Below the pieces are notes generated by a model, which did not search any database, had not been told where the DNA came from, and saw only the letters and a program-made list of their open reading frames with translations. A stretch of 64,000 nucleotides of DNA from JAPOXR01 sp965221815 (lineage in GTDB: Bacteria; Pseudomonadota; Alphaproteobacteria; Rhodobacterales; Rhodobacteraceae), in assembly GCA_965221815.1 (NCBI GenBank), contig OZ244915.1:2666001-2730000 (forward strand), read 5' to 3'. A program made the translations under genes and the position numbers. Shown here one piece after another: positions 1 through 9,590 of the stretch (positions within the stretch are counted from its first letter, which is position 1; each line of letters opens with the position of its first letter).

Positions 1-1
1 G

Positions 2-3000
2 ATCGGGCGGCGGCTGGAGACCGCTTCCTGCGCGACTCAGTCCCACGAAATCCTGGCGGATCCGGGGAGGCACGGCGGTTGGCCACTGGCCTATGCATTG
101 GCCTGGTTGTCGGTGGCGGGCGGCAACTCGGTGATGCCGCCCTGGGTGCGCCATCAATTTCCGGACGCCGGTCGGCTGGTGCGGCGCCTCCGGGACACCG
201 CCTGCTCTGATCCGGGTTGCGGCTGGTGCCGGGAGTTCCATGACGCCGGGAGGGAGCTGAAACGCTGGTTCCGCTTTGACGGTTTTCGTCCTGAACCGGA
301 GCATGACGGCCGACCCATGCAGCAGGCCATCGTCGAGGCGGCGATGGCGGGGCGACATGCGCTGGGAATCCTGCCGACCGGAACCGGCAAGTCACTCTGC
401 TACCAGGTCCCCGCGCTGTCCCGCTACGACAAGACCGGGGCACTGACCGTCGTGATATCGCCCCTGGTGGCGCTGATGGCCGATCAGGTTGCTGGCTTGG
501 AACAGCGCGGGATCGGCGGCTGCGTGACCGTCAACGGGTTGTTGTCGATGCCGGAGCGGAGCGACGCCCTGGACCGGATCCGGCTGGGCGACGTCGGCAT
601 CTTGTTGATCGCACCCGAACAGCTGCGCGCGCGGTCCCTGCGGCGGGCGCTGGATCAGCGCGAGATCGGGGCCTGGGTGGTGGACGAGGCGCACTGTCTG
701 TCGCGCTGGGGGCATGATTTCCGGCCCGACTATCGCTACGTGGGACGCTTCATCCGCGAGAAGGCGGGTGAGGGAGACGTGCCACCAATCCTGTGTCTGA
801 CGGCGACCGCCAAGCCCGATGTCGTGGACGACATCGTCCGCCATTTCCGTGACGAGCTCGACATCGAACTCACCGTTCTCGACGGCGGGGCCGGGCGCAC
901 CAATCTTGCCTTCGAGGTGATCCCGACCACGGGCGGCGAGAAGTTCCCGGCGATCCTTCAGGTGCTGGAATCGCACCTGCCGCACGATATGCCGGGCGGG
1001 GCCATCGTCTACTGCGCGACGCGTGGGCAGAGCGAGGACGTCGCGGAATTTCTCCAGCTGAAGGGAGTCGCGGCAGACCGGTTTCACGCAGGACTCCCGC
1101 CCGAGACGAAAAAGGACGTGCAGCGGCGCTTCATCGCTGGCGCGTTGCGCGTGATCGCGGCCACCAACGCTTTCGGTATGGGGATTGACAAGCCGGACGT
1201 GCGGCTGGTCATCCACGCTGACATTCCCGGGTCGCTGGAGAATTATCTACAGGAGGCGGGGCGGGCGGGCCGCGACCGCGATCCGGCGCGCTGTGTTCTT
1301 CTCTACGCGACAGACGATGTCGAACGCCAGTTCAGCATGTCAGCCCGCTCGCGACTCACCCGTGCGGAGATCCACGGGATCCTGCGGTCCCTGCGCAATC
1401 TCGACCGGAAGCGACGCTTCGGTGGTGATGTCGTGGCAACGGCGGGCGAGATTCTTGGCGAGGATGACGAGAAGGTGTTCGCGCGGGATTCTACAACCGA
1501 CGACACCCGGGTGCGGACGGCCGTTGCCTGGCTGGAGGAATCCCGGCTCCTCACCCGCGAGGAAAATGTTGTTCAGGTGTTTCCGTCCTCTCTCCGGGTC
1601 AGTTCGCACGAAGAGGCGGCGCGGCAGCTCGCGAAGGCACAGGTCACGGCGGCGTATCGCGCCCAGCTACTGCTGATCACAGAGGCGTTGATCGGCGCAC
1701 CCGCGGACGACGGGATCAGCACGGACGAACTGATGGCGACCTCCGGCCTCAGTCCGGAACGGTTGCGCGGTGCGCTTTATGATCTCGAACGGTTCGGCAT
1801 CGCCAGCAACGACACGGCACTGACCGCGTTCGTCCACACGAGCGGGACCCGCACGTCGCGCATGCGCCTCGAGGAGGCGATGGCGCTGGAGATTGAACTC
1901 ATCGCCCACATGCAGAAGATGGCTCCCGACATGGGACAGGGAGACAGTTCATCCCTCCATCTGCGCATCGCGGCCCAAATGCTGCGGGATCAGGGTTTGG
2001 CCGATCCGCTGCCGGAACGGTTGTTCCGCATCGTCCGCTCAATCGCCTTTGACGGACGCGGCGAGGACGATGGCGGGGCGGGTAGTCTCACGGTGCGCAA
2101 GCGCGACGCGGAGACCGCGCGGATCACGCTGCATCGCGAATGGGACAAGTTGAAGGAGTGGGCTGAGATCCGCCGGGATGCCGCGGTCCGGCTGCTGGAA
2201 CATCTGCTTGACGGCCTGCCACCGGGCAGCCGCGGCACCGATCTGCTGGCCGAGACGACGCTCGGTAAGCTCCTGGCGGCGATCGAGTCCGATCTGATCC
2301 TGAAGAGCCGGGTCCGAAACCCGGCCAAGCTGCTGGACCGGGCCCTGCTCTGGCTCCACGAGCAGGAGGTGATTCGCCTGAACAAGGGGCTGGCGGTGTT
2401 TCGCCCGGCCATGACGATCCGCCTTGCGGGACGAGACCGGCGGCGCGGGTTCTCCAGGGCTGACTTCGCGCCCCTTGAGCTGCACTACAAGGGCCAGGCC
2501 TTGCAGATCCACGTCATGGTCGAGTTCGCCGAGCGTGGCCTCGCCGCCATGGACGATGCGTTGCGCCTCGCGATGGATTATTTCGCGCTGCCGGAAGAGG
2601 CGTTTCTCGCCCAGTGGCTGCCGGAACGGGATCGGGAGATCGGCCGACAGACGACGCCGGCGTCCTGGCGTGCCATCGTCGAAAGCCTGGGGAATCCTGT
2701 CCAGCAGCGCATCGTGGCCGACGAGCGGGAACAGACGAACGTGCTGGTGCTCGCGGGTCCCGGTTCCGGCAAGACGCGTGTCCTGGTGCACCGCATCGCC
2801 TGGCTGATCCGCGTCAGGCGGGAACGCGCGCAGGGCATTCTTGCGCTGGCCTACAACCGCCATGCTGCGGTCGATATCCGTCGCCGGCTCGTGGAGATCA
2901 TCGGCGATGACGCACGCAGTGTGACGGTGCTCACCTGCCACGCACTGGCCATGCGCCTGGCGGGCGAGAGCTTCACCGGGCGCGCGGACCGCCCGGATAA

Positions 3001-4561
3001 CGAGGCGTTCAGGGATGTCATGTCCCGTGCCGTCGCGCTGCTCCAGGGCGCAGAACTGTCGCCGGAGGAGGCGGACGACCGCCGCGTGCGTCTGCTCGCA
3101 GGCTTTCGGTGGATTCTCGTGGACGAATACCAGGATGTCGGTCCTGAACAGTATGAACTGATTGCGGCACTGGCTGGCCGGACGCTGGAGGACGAAGCAG
3201 GTCGACTCACCCTGTTCGCGGTCGGAGACGACGACCAGAACATCTATGCCTTCAACGGCGCATCGGTCGAGTTCATCCGGCGTTTTGAAGCGGATTACAA
3301 GTCCAAACTCCAATATCTGACCGCCAACTACCGCTCGTCAGCCCAGATCATCGCGGCGGCCAACGCGATCATCGCGCCAGCGGGCAACAGGATGAAGGCG
3401 GCGCATCCCATCCATATTGACCGGGTCCGCGAGCGGGATCCACCCGGCGGGGCGTGGACGTCGCATGACCCAGTCTCGCGCGGCAGTGTGCAGATCCTCC
3501 CCGCCGGAAGTGATCCGATCCATCAGGCGCGCACCGTCATGGAAGAGTTGCTACGACTCGAGGGGCTTACGGAGGACTGGGACTGGGCGCGCTGTGCAGT
3601 CATCGCGCGCGAATGGGAGTTCCTGGTTCCGGTGCGCGCGTTCTGCGCGGCGCATGACGCGGCCAACCGCTTGCGCGTGCAGATGGCGAACGAAGAGATC
3701 CCGAATGTCTGGCGGCTGCGGGAGACCCGGACGTTCGTTGACTGGCTACGGCGTTGCGAAGCGAAGATTGTCGACGGCGTGGCTCTCCGTCGATGGGTTG
3801 ATGCCCGACCCGCCGACCCCTGGCACGACCTGCTACGCCAGGCGATTGAGGAATATGTCCTGGAAACCGGCGGCAGCGATGCGTCGGTGGACCATGTCGT
3901 CGAGTGGCTGGCGGAATGGGGACGGGACGTCCGCCGCCGCCCGCAGGGACTGCAGCTGCTCACCGCCCATCGCGCCAAGGGGCTGGAATTCGATCATGTG
4001 GTCGTGCTCGACGGCGGCTGGGATCGCGTGGGACACAACGAGGATCCGGAGGCCCCGCGGCGGTTATACTATGTGGCGATGACCCGCGCCCGGCAGACGC
4101 TGGCGCTGGCGCGGTTTGAGGGTTCCCGCAGCTTCCCGGGCGCGCTTGTTGACCATCCCGCCATCTGTCTGCGGGACGCCACTGAGTTGCCGCCATGCCC
4201 GGCGGCGGTGGAATACCGTCATGTCCGGCCCACTCTGCGGGACATCGACCTGGGATGGGCCGGACGCCGCCCGGACGGAGATCCGGTGCATGCCGCCATC
4301 GCCGCGCTGTCGATTGGTGACCCCCTGACCGCACGGGTCGGACAGGACAGGCGTTGGACGTTGCGGGATCGGACGGGCCGAATCGTGGGACGTCTCGCCA
4401 GGTCCTGGCGCGCACCGCCGGGCCTGCGCTGCCGCGCCGCTGAGGTCTTCGCCGTGGTGGGCTGGAGCCGCGCGGTGGCGGACCCGAAATACCATGACGC
4501 CATGAAATGCGAGGAATGGGAGGTGGTCGTTCCCGAACTGATCTTCGCACCGGATCGGTGA
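2..4561 (+). CDS. RecQ-UvrD fusion DNA helicase, 5' end outside the window
   Basis: Two superfamily helicases in one chain. The first half is RecQ-like: Walker A TGTGKSLCYQVPAL, the DEAH box in VDEAHCLSRWGHDFRPDY, motif III LTATAK, and the C-terminal core NAFGMGIDKPDV and QEAGRAGRDRDPARC. The second half is UvrD/PcrA-like: Walker A GPGSGKTRVLVHRIAW, VDEYQDVGPEQYELI, GDDDQNIYAFNGAS, the motif V region LTAHRAKGLEFDHVV, and YYVAMTRARQTLAL. The frame is open to the first base of the window. A TTG at 98 could serve as a start, but residues encoded before it read on smoothly and longer relatives carry an N-terminal exonuclease-like part, so I treat the gene as partial. The protein presumably unwinds DNA in repair or recombination. 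All helicase motifs look intact. The gene is visibly more G+C rich than most of the window, suggesting separate ancestry. Confidence 0.9.
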   Translation: MGRRLETASCATQSHEILADPGRHGGWPLAYALAWLSVAGGNSVMPPWVRHQFPDAGRLVRRLRDTACSDPGCGWCREFHDAGRELKRWFRFDGFRPEPEHDGRPMQQAIVEAAMAGRHALGILPTGTGKSLCYQVPALSRYDKTGALTVVISPLVALMADQVAGLEQRGIGGCVTVNGLLSMPERSDALDRIRLGDVGILLIAPEQLRARSLRRALDQREIGAWVVDEAHCLSRWGHDFRPDYRYVGRFIREKAGEGDVPPILCLTATAKPDVVDDIVRHFRDELDIELTVLDGGAGRTNLAFEVIPTTGGEKFPAILQVLESHLPHDMPGGAIVYCATRGQSEDVAEFLQLKGVAADRFHAGLPPETKKDVQRRFIAGALRVIAATNAFGMGIDKPDVRLVIHADIPGSLENYLQEAGRAGRDRDPARCVLLYATDDVERQFSMSARSRLTRAEIHGILRSLRNLDRKRRFGGDVVATAGEILGEDDEKVFARDSTTDDTRVRTAVAWLEESRLLTREENVVQVFPSSLRVSSHEEAARQLAKAQVTAAYRAQLLLITEALIGAPADDGISTDELMATSGLSPERLRGALYDLERFGIASNDTALTAFVHTSGTRTSRMRLEEAMALEIELIAHMQKMAPDMGQGDSSSLHLRIAAQMLRDQGLADPLPERLFRIVRSIAFDGRGEDDGGAGSLTVRKRDAETARITLHREWDKLKEWAEIRRDAAVRLLEHLLDGLPPGSRGTDLLAETTLGKLLAAIESDLILKSRVRNPAKLLDRALLWLHEQEVIRLNKGLAVFRPAMTIRLAGRDRRRGFSRADFAPLELHYKGQALQIHVMVEFAERGLAAMDDALRLAMDYFALPEEAFLAQWLPERDREIGRQTTPASWRAIVESLGNPVQQRIVADEREQTNVLVLAGPGSGKTRVLVHRIAWLIRVRRERAQGILALAYNRHAAVDIRRRLVEIIGDDARSVTVLTCHALAMRLAGESFTGRADRPDNEAFRDVMSRAVALLQGAELSPEEADDRRVRLLAGFRWILVDEYQDVGPEQYELIAALAGRTLEDEAGRLTLFAVGDDDQNIYAFNGASVEFIRRFEADYKSKLQYLTANYRSSAQIIAAANAIIAPAGNRMKAAHPIHIDRVRERDPPGGAWTSHDPVSRGSVQILPAGSDPIHQARTVMEELLRLEGLTEDWDWARCAVIAREWEFLVPVRAFCAAHDAANRLRVQMANEEIPNVWRLRETRTFVDWLRRCEAKIVDGVALRRWVDARPADPWHDLLRQAIEEYVLETGGSDASVDHVVEWLAEWGRDVRRRPQGLQLLTAHRAKGLEFDHVVVLDGGWDRVGHNEDPEAPRRLYYVAMTRARQTLALARFEGSRSFPGALVDHPAICLRDATELPPCPAAVEYRHVRPTLRDIDLGWAGRRPDGDPVHAAIAALSIGDPLTARVGQDRRWTLRDRTGRIVGRLARSWRAPPGLRCRAAEVFAVVGWSRAVADPKYHDAMKCEEWEVVVPELIFAPDR

Positions 4562-4611
4562 GCGACCGCACGGCACCCGCCCACAGGGAAGCGGGACAAG
4601 CCGCCAATATG

Positions 4612-4888
4612 TCATGTTGAAATCAGGCGGGGATACCGATCAGGCACCTCGATACCCGCGCCGAGATTCAGTTCCGGTTCATTGATGATCCACCAGCCGC
4701 CGGGCCGCCATCCCCAGAGTGGAATGGCGAGCTGATTTGGGCCCCAAGGCCTGAACGCGCTCAGGCATGCTGAGATGCCGGGCGGGGCTGCGTATGCAGG
4801 GGCCGGCACGCACTTCTGCTACCCTGTGGGCCGGGGTATCCAGTACATCCTGATAGGTTGCCGGGCGTTCGGCGCGGGCGGCGGTCAT
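4612..4888 (-). pseudogene. Decayed Uma2-family (DUF820) endonuclease gene
   Basis: Minus-strand reading from an ATG at 4888 gives RPATYQDVLDTPAHRVAEV, which matches the usual opening of Uma2-family putative restriction-like nucleases (ATYEDVLAAPEHLVAEI). In another frame, ending at 4612, GGWWIINEPELNLGAGIEVP matches the conserved family block GGWWILDEPELHLG..I.VPD. The two blocks lie in different frames and the middle is too short, so the gene has suffered frameshifts and deletion. Uma2 proteins carry a PD-(D/E)XK-like fold and usually occur in many copies with poorly known roles. The remnant sits exactly between the two UvrD-type genes, where transferred DNA seems to have been joined. Confidence 0.6.
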
Positions 4889-4952
4889 GATCCCGACAGC
4901 GGCACGTGAGATGTCCGCTGTGGGCATCATATGAAGCAGGTAGATTACGGCC

Positions 4953-6677
4953 TTGATACCCAGAGGGCAGGCGAGGATTTGTGGGCGTGCCAACAATCTG
5001 GCATGTGGAGATGGCAACGTGTTGAGGAATGATCCGGTCGCGCCCAAATTTCCTGTCTTCACCGCAACACAAGACAAAATCGGGCGGCGACGAAGATCAT
5101 CATCGGAAGATCCGCGATCACCAAGGGGCACTGCTGTCGAGAACCCGGATTTTAACACCCTCTTGATCGCAGCGGTTCGACTGCTGCGTGGTGATGGAAT
5201 GGACAAGATCGCGGCTGAGTCTCTGCGCAATACACTGATACAGGGTTACCGCTGGCTTCTGGTCGACGAGTATCAAGATGTCGGTCCAGAGGAGTATGCT
5301 CTGATTGCGGCCGTGGCCGGTCGAAGTCTCGATGATCCCGACCTCCGCATCAGTCTGTTCGCGGTGGGAGACGATGACCAGAATATCTATTCATTCGCTG
5401 GCGCCTCGATCCGGCATATCCGTCAATTCGAAGAGGATTATTCCGCCAGGCCCGTCTTTCTCACCGAAAATTACCGTTCGACGGGCAACATCATTTCTGC
5501 GGCGAATGCCGTTATCGAACATGCCGCTGACAGGATGAAAACCGGGCATGACATAACGGTCGATCAGGCCAGGAAAAATGAACCGCCTGGTGGTGCAATG
5601 GTTGCTCTTGATCCTGTCGCTCAAGGTCGGGTCCAAATCCTTGAATGTCCTCCGGGCAACGACACCCAGGCGATGGCGGCGCTTGATGAATTGGTGCGCC
5701 TCTCTCGATTGATCCCAGACTGGACCTGGTCAAAGGCCGCAATCATCTCACGCGACTGGAAAAAACTTGCCCCCGTTCGGGACTTTGCAGCAGCACTGGG
5801 CATTCCGGTCGAGGTCGCAAACGAACGGTCACTCCGTCTGTGGCGGATGCGCGAAACGCAGATCTTCATTGAAGCACTTCGTAAAGACCGCAGCCGCGTC
5901 GTCTCAGTGTCTGATCTCACCGATATTCTGAACTCTGTTCCAGGTTCGCGTTGGACCATTCGTATTGGCGAGGGATTGGGTGCCCTCGCACGCGAAGTCA
6001 ATGATTGCCGCATGCCCGTAGCTGATGTCATCGAATGGATGGCTGAATGGTCTCAAGAATCTTGGGGTGCGCAGCGCGGTTTGAAGCTTCTGACCGCACA
6101 CCGCGCGAAGGGTCTTGAATTTGATGACGTGGTGATCCTGGATGGCGGTTGGAGGCACGCCTCTCGCAATGAGGATCAGGACGCCCCACGGCGACTTTTC
6201 TATGTGGCCATGACCCGGGCGCGGCGAAACCTCATTGTGATGAGTTACGACAACCACGCGTTCCTTCCCGCTCAATCACCGGCGATTGTGCGCCGATCCG
6301 TCACTCCCGACCTTTCCACATTCCCCGGTCCAAGGCGCTACTTCCCGTCTGCCGAAGAGCGCATGGTCGATCTGTCATTTCCGGGTCGTCAAGGCCCCAA
6401 TCATCCCGTATTGAGCGCCGTCGCAGAAGCCAAGGTTGGAGATGCGATTCATCTGGTTCACAGGTATGACCAGTGGCACATCAAGGATCGAAAAGGTCGG
6501 AGTCTCGGTCGCATGGCAGGGAGCTTTGAGCCGCCGACCGGGACCACGTTCATCAGCGGGGAGATTGCTGCGATCCTGCGTTGGAAGAAGGCATATGGGG
6601 ATAAAGATTTCCATCACACTTTGAGGCGGGATTCATGGGAAGTGGTTGTGCCGGAACTGGTGTTCGAAGCCTCCTGA
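4953..6677 (+). CDS. Truncated UvrD-type helicase, paralog of the C-terminal half of the upstream gene
   Basis: From about 5147 the product aligns closely with the last third of the preceding fusion helicase: VDEYQDVGPEEYALI, GDDDQNIYSFAGASIRHI, LTENYRSTGNIISAANA, LLTAHRAKGLEFDDVVILDG, RRLFYVAMTRARRNL, and the same C-terminal WEVVVPELVFE. The UvrD Walker A segment and the whole RecQ half are missing. The first ~65 codons (4953-5146) have no counterpart in the upstream gene. With no P-loop it cannot hydrolyse ATP as a helicase on its own. It most likely is the 3' remnant of a second fusion gene, kept open by chance or recent loss. Its base composition is nearer the rest of the window than that of the upstream copy. 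The start codon is uncertain. Confidence 0.75.
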   Translation: MIPRGQARICGRANNLACGDGNVLRNDPVAPKFPVFTATQDKIGRRRRSSSEDPRSPRGTAVENPDFNTLLIAAVRLLRGDGMDKIAAESLRNTLIQGYRWLLVDEYQDVGPEEYALIAAVAGRSLDDPDLRISLFAVGDDDQNIYSFAGASIRHIRQFEEDYSARPVFLTENYRSTGNIISAANAVIEHAADRMKTGHDITVDQARKNEPPGGAMVALDPVAQGRVQILECPPGNDTQAMAALDELVRLSRLIPDWTWSKAAIISRDWKKLAPVRDFAAALGIPVEVANERSLRLWRMRETQIFIEALRKDRSRVVSVSDLTDILNSVPGSRWTIRIGEGLGALAREVNDCRMPVADVIEWMAEWSQESWGAQRGLKLLTAHRAKGLEFDDVVILDGGWRHASRNEDQDAPRRLFYVAMTRARRNLIVMSYDNHAFLPAQSPAIVRRSVTPDLSTFPGPRRYFPSAEERMVDLSFPGRQGPNHPVLSAVAEAKVGDAIHLVHRYDQWHIKDRKGRSLGRMAGSFEPPTGTTFISGEIAAILRWKKAYGDKDFHHTLRRDSWEVVVPELVFEAS

Positions 6678-6740
6678 ACCCGGCACGACAATCGATCATA
6701 CACATCACGGCACCTTCCGGTACCGGGACAAAATGTCTGG

Positions 6741-7850
6741 TCAGTTTGAGCGGCGCGCCCGATCAGGAAACAATTCAGCAATGCCCGCGTGCGAGGCTTC
6801 ACAAATACCCGCTTCGGTAATCAACCCGCTCACCAGACGCGCTGGCGTCACATCAAAGGCAAAATTTGCCACGGGGGATCCCTCCGACACAATATGCACC
6901 GTCTGCAGCGATCCGTCTGCAGCGATACCCGTGATTTTCTCGACTTCATCACCTGAACGCTGCTCTATCGGAATGTCCGCGATCCCGTCCGACAGGGTAA
7001 AGTCAATCGTCGGTGACGGTAGAGCGACGTAAAATGGCACATGATTATCCTTGGCTGCCAGCGCCTTCAAATAAGTGCCAATCTTGTTGCAGACATCGCC
7101 TGACGCAGCTGTTCGATCCGTACCGGTGATCACCAGGTCCACCTGCCCATGTTGCATCAAATGGCCCCCCGTATTGTCTGGAATAACCGTATGCGTGACC
7201 CCATGATGGCCCAGTTCATATGCGGTGAGCGATGCACCCTGATTGCGCGGGCGGGTTTCGTCCACCCAGACATGAACCGGGATACCCTTGTCATGAGCCA
7301 TGTAAATCGGCGACGTTGCCGTCCCCCAGTCGACAGTTGCCAACCAACCCGCATTACAATGCGTGAGAATATTGACCGGCTCCCCCTTGCGCGATTTGGT
7401 GGCCGCTGCCTTCTCGATGAGATCAAGCCCATGGCGCCCGATCGCCGCATTGATTTCGACATCCTCATCGCAGATCTCAGCCGCCATCCGGTAGGCGATG
7501 ACTTTCCTTTGTTCGGGCTCGGCCTCCAGAAGACGCGGTCTTAACCGATCCAAAGCCCAGCGCAGATTGACCGCCGTTGGTCGAGTCCTGAGCAGTCGCT
7601 CATAGGCCCATTCAAGATTTTTCGAAGATGGGTCCGTTGCCATAGCGAGCGCAAGCCCATAAGCTGCGGTCGCGCCGATGAGCGGCGCCCCCCGAACAAC
7701 CATACGCTCGATCGCATCCGCTGCCGCCTCGACATCATTGAGTCGAAGAATCGCGAACTCGAAAGGAAGTCGTGTCTGATCGATCACTTCGACGGTCCGG
7801 CCATCATTTCCGAGCCAAATTGTCCGGGTTGACTTGCCATTTATCTTCAT
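6741..7850 (-). CDS. mtnA: S-methyl-5-thioribose-1-phosphate isomerase
   Basis: Converts 5-methylthioribose-1-phosphate to methylthioribulose-1-phosphate in the methionine salvage pathway, in the cytoplasm. The 369-residue length fits the family. Visible landmarks are RGAP near residue 53, the catalytic cysteine in THCNAGWLAT (Cys165), and the catalytic aspartate in ITGTDRTAASGDVCNKIGTY (Asp245). It lies 15 bases downstream of mtnK on the same strand, so the two form an operon supplying consecutive steps. The later salvage enzymes (dehydratase, enolase-phosphatase, acireductone dioxygenase) are not in this window. Confidence 0.95.
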   Translation of the reverse strand: MKINGKSTRTIWLGNDGRTVEVIDQTRLPFEFAILRLNDVEAAADAIERMVVRGAPLIGATAAYGLALAMATDPSSKNLEWAYERLLRTRPTAVNLRWALDRLRPRLLEAEPEQRKVIAYRMAAEICDEDVEINAAIGRHGLDLIEKAAATKSRKGEPVNILTHCNAGWLATVDWGTATSPIYMAHDKGIPVHVWVDETRPRNQGASLTAYELGHHGVTHTVIPDNTGGHLMQHGQVDLVITGTDRTAASGDVCNKIGTYLKALAAKDNHVPFYVALPSPTIDFTLSDGIADIPIEQRSGDEVEKITGIAADGSLQTVHIVSEGSPVANFAFDVTPARLVSGLITEAGICEASHAGIAELFPDRARRSN

Positions 7851-7865
7851 CGATCCAATCCCTTC

Positions 7866-9161
7866 TTATCCGGTCAGTTCCGGTGTCGTCTCATTGACCC
7901 GCCGCGCTGTTGTCGTGATCGCTACAATGTCCGGATAGGAATTGCTGTTGACCATGAGATCGCGCGCCAACTGCAATGCGCGTGCCTCAGCGGTCGCACG
8001 AATTCTGGAATCCTCAATTGATTCAAGATCGATATTATGTGCAATTCCGACAATCCGTCGGATCATTTTGGCAGCGGCAAATCCCATCATGTTGACAAAG
8101 ACATGATCCATCCATGCCTCTCGCTCCTGGTTGAGTGCCGCTGCATGATTATCATCGCCGAAGATCCGGGCAGTATAGGCGTCTCCACTGCCTTTCTCTT
8201 GCCACAATTCAAGGAACCTGCTGCGAAACAGCGTCCAGACTTTCTCGACTGTCAGCAGGATCCATTCGCGATAATCATTGCGTTCGCCAATATTCCGTTC
8301 ATGGCCAATCTGGCTGAAATAGTTCAACAGCAGGTTCGCGATGATAGCCCCGACATCGAATCCCATCGGCCCCATGAAAGCAAATTCAGGATCAATGATG
8401 CGCGTCTCCTCCGCAGTGAGCATCACCGATCCGGTATGCAGGTCACCATGAATCATCGCCTCCGTTGATCCCATGAATTTGCGCTTCAGCCGCGTGACCG
8501 CGCGTTTGAGATCATCATCCTGACGGATTTTCTCTGCCCAGCCATCAAGCCATGGGCGCGTCCACCGATTATTCTCACACGACATGTAGGGTTCGGTAAA
8601 GATCACATCCTCGGTGATTTTGCACATGGCACTATTGCCCGCAAAATGTGCCACGAGAGACTTGAACTCATGTCCTGACATGGCAAACGGTGACGTGTTG
8701 AACAATGTCCGCGCCATGAAGCTCGAGATATCATCAGCAAAACGCGGATATATCGTCCCCGCAATCATCCCATGTCTCATGATGATATGAGGCTCGAGAA
8801 GCTCCATGATAATGAGCGACAATGTCGCGTCATAATGGTGCACGGATGGAACGAGTCCAGAGGCAAACTCAGCCTGGTGCACCAGAGCCGAATGTTCAAA
8901 ATGAGCCCGTGAAAGCGGCAATGGCCAACTCTCGCCAACCAACCGCACATAGGGGAGGGCTTGTTTGACGGCAAAACCGCCAGTCGTCCCCCGCACGAGG
9001 AAAACAAGATTGAGATTTCCATCACCGACTTCCTCGATTTGCCAACTGTCCCTGCTGCCGCCCAGCGCACCGGCAATTGGAAGTTCCGTGATCAGTTGAC
9101 GCACACCCTCCACATCAAGAATGCGGTATCCCTCCGGCACAAAAATTTCGTTGTCATGCAT
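7866..9161 (-). CDS. mtnK: S-methyl-5-thioribose kinase
   Basis: Phosphorylates 5-methylthioribose with ATP, the first step of kinase-type methionine salvage. The 431-residue product has the nucleotide-binding opening EEVGDGNLNLVFLV near residue 43. The catalytic loop is IHGDLHTGSV (Asp240), which is the characteristic MtnK variant of the choline-kinase/aminoglycoside-kinase loop. The metal-binding segment IDPEFAFMGPMGFDVG follows. It is the first gene of the mtnK-mtnA operon and is divergent from a phosphonate-type ABC importer. The intergenic region 9162-9590 must carry both promoters. Start ATG at 9161; a longer start is not supported. Confidence 0.95.
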   Translation of the reverse strand: MHDNEIFVPEGYRILDVEGVRQLITELPIAGALGGSRDSWQIEEVGDGNLNLVFLVRGTTGGFAVKQALPYVRLVGESWPLPLSRAHFEHSALVHQAEFASGLVPSVHHYDATLSLIIMELLEPHIIMRHGMIAGTIYPRFADDISSFMARTLFNTSPFAMSGHEFKSLVAHFAGNSAMCKITEDVIFTEPYMSCENNRWTRPWLDGWAEKIRQDDDLKRAVTRLKRKFMGSTEAMIHGDLHTGSVMLTAEETRIIDPEFAFMGPMGFDVGAIIANLLLNYFSQIGHERNIGERNDYREWILLTVEKVWTLFRSRFLELWQEKGSGDAYTARIFGDDNHAAALNQEREAWMDHVFVNMMGFAAAKMIRRIVGIAHNIDLESIEDSRIRATAEARALQLARDLMVNSNSYPDIVAITTTARRVNETTPELTG

Positions 9162-9590
9162 CGTATCGGCTCCCTATTCAGCACCGATCATGGATTTCCA
9201 AACATCTGTCCACCCAGTGACTGGAAAATTATCAGTTCATATGCAACTCGCCTTTACCAGCCTTCAGTCAACCTGTCATCGCCTTCACATCATCATCGAT
9301 GTCCGTCTGAAAACCGCGGCTGAGCATCTGGCAAACGCACGCCGGTCACTGCACATCAGGCAACACGAGAATGCGCCATCGCTCAGTCACGGCGATTGCG
9401 TCATGTCACATACCTTTTACTTTTGATTCCTTCTTATTTGCGTTACCCGTGATCGGCGGAGAGTTGCCACCTGAACCGCAAGCAAACCGGTTCCATCAGT
9501 CTTTGGTGGAGGACTCCCTGATTGACCCTCTGAGAAAGGGAAAACTTGACGGGCCAGGTGGATGTGGCCCAGACATTGAAAGGAACAGCC
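9162..9590. promoter_or_regulatory. Divergent intergenic region between mtnK and phnD
   Basis: This 429-base stretch separates mtnK (minus) from phnD (plus) and carries no convincing gene. Both promoters must lie here. I see one CTGTCAT at 9273-9279 that resembles a Pho-box half site, but no clear second half at the right spacing, and no riboswitch fold I can name. AAAGGAACAGCC before the ATG at 9591 provides a Shine-Dalgarno site for phnD. Confidence 0.4.

Noticed and set aside
392..1216. Minus-strand open frame of about 274 codons
   Set aside because: Antisense shadow of the RecQ motifs.
2039..3313. Long minus-strand open frame opposite the RecQ-UvrD gene
   Set aside because: G+C-rich coding DNA gives long antisense frames; this one has no family resemblance and the plus strand carries all helicase motifs.
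4679..5230. Minus-strand 183-codon frame as a full gene
   Set aside because: Only its second half resembles a protein (Uma2), and that needs a frameshift to continue; the front half is antisense to the truncated helicase.
9273..9279. Pho box upstream of phnD
   Set aside because: Only one CTGTCAT half site; the second half at the expected spacing does not match.
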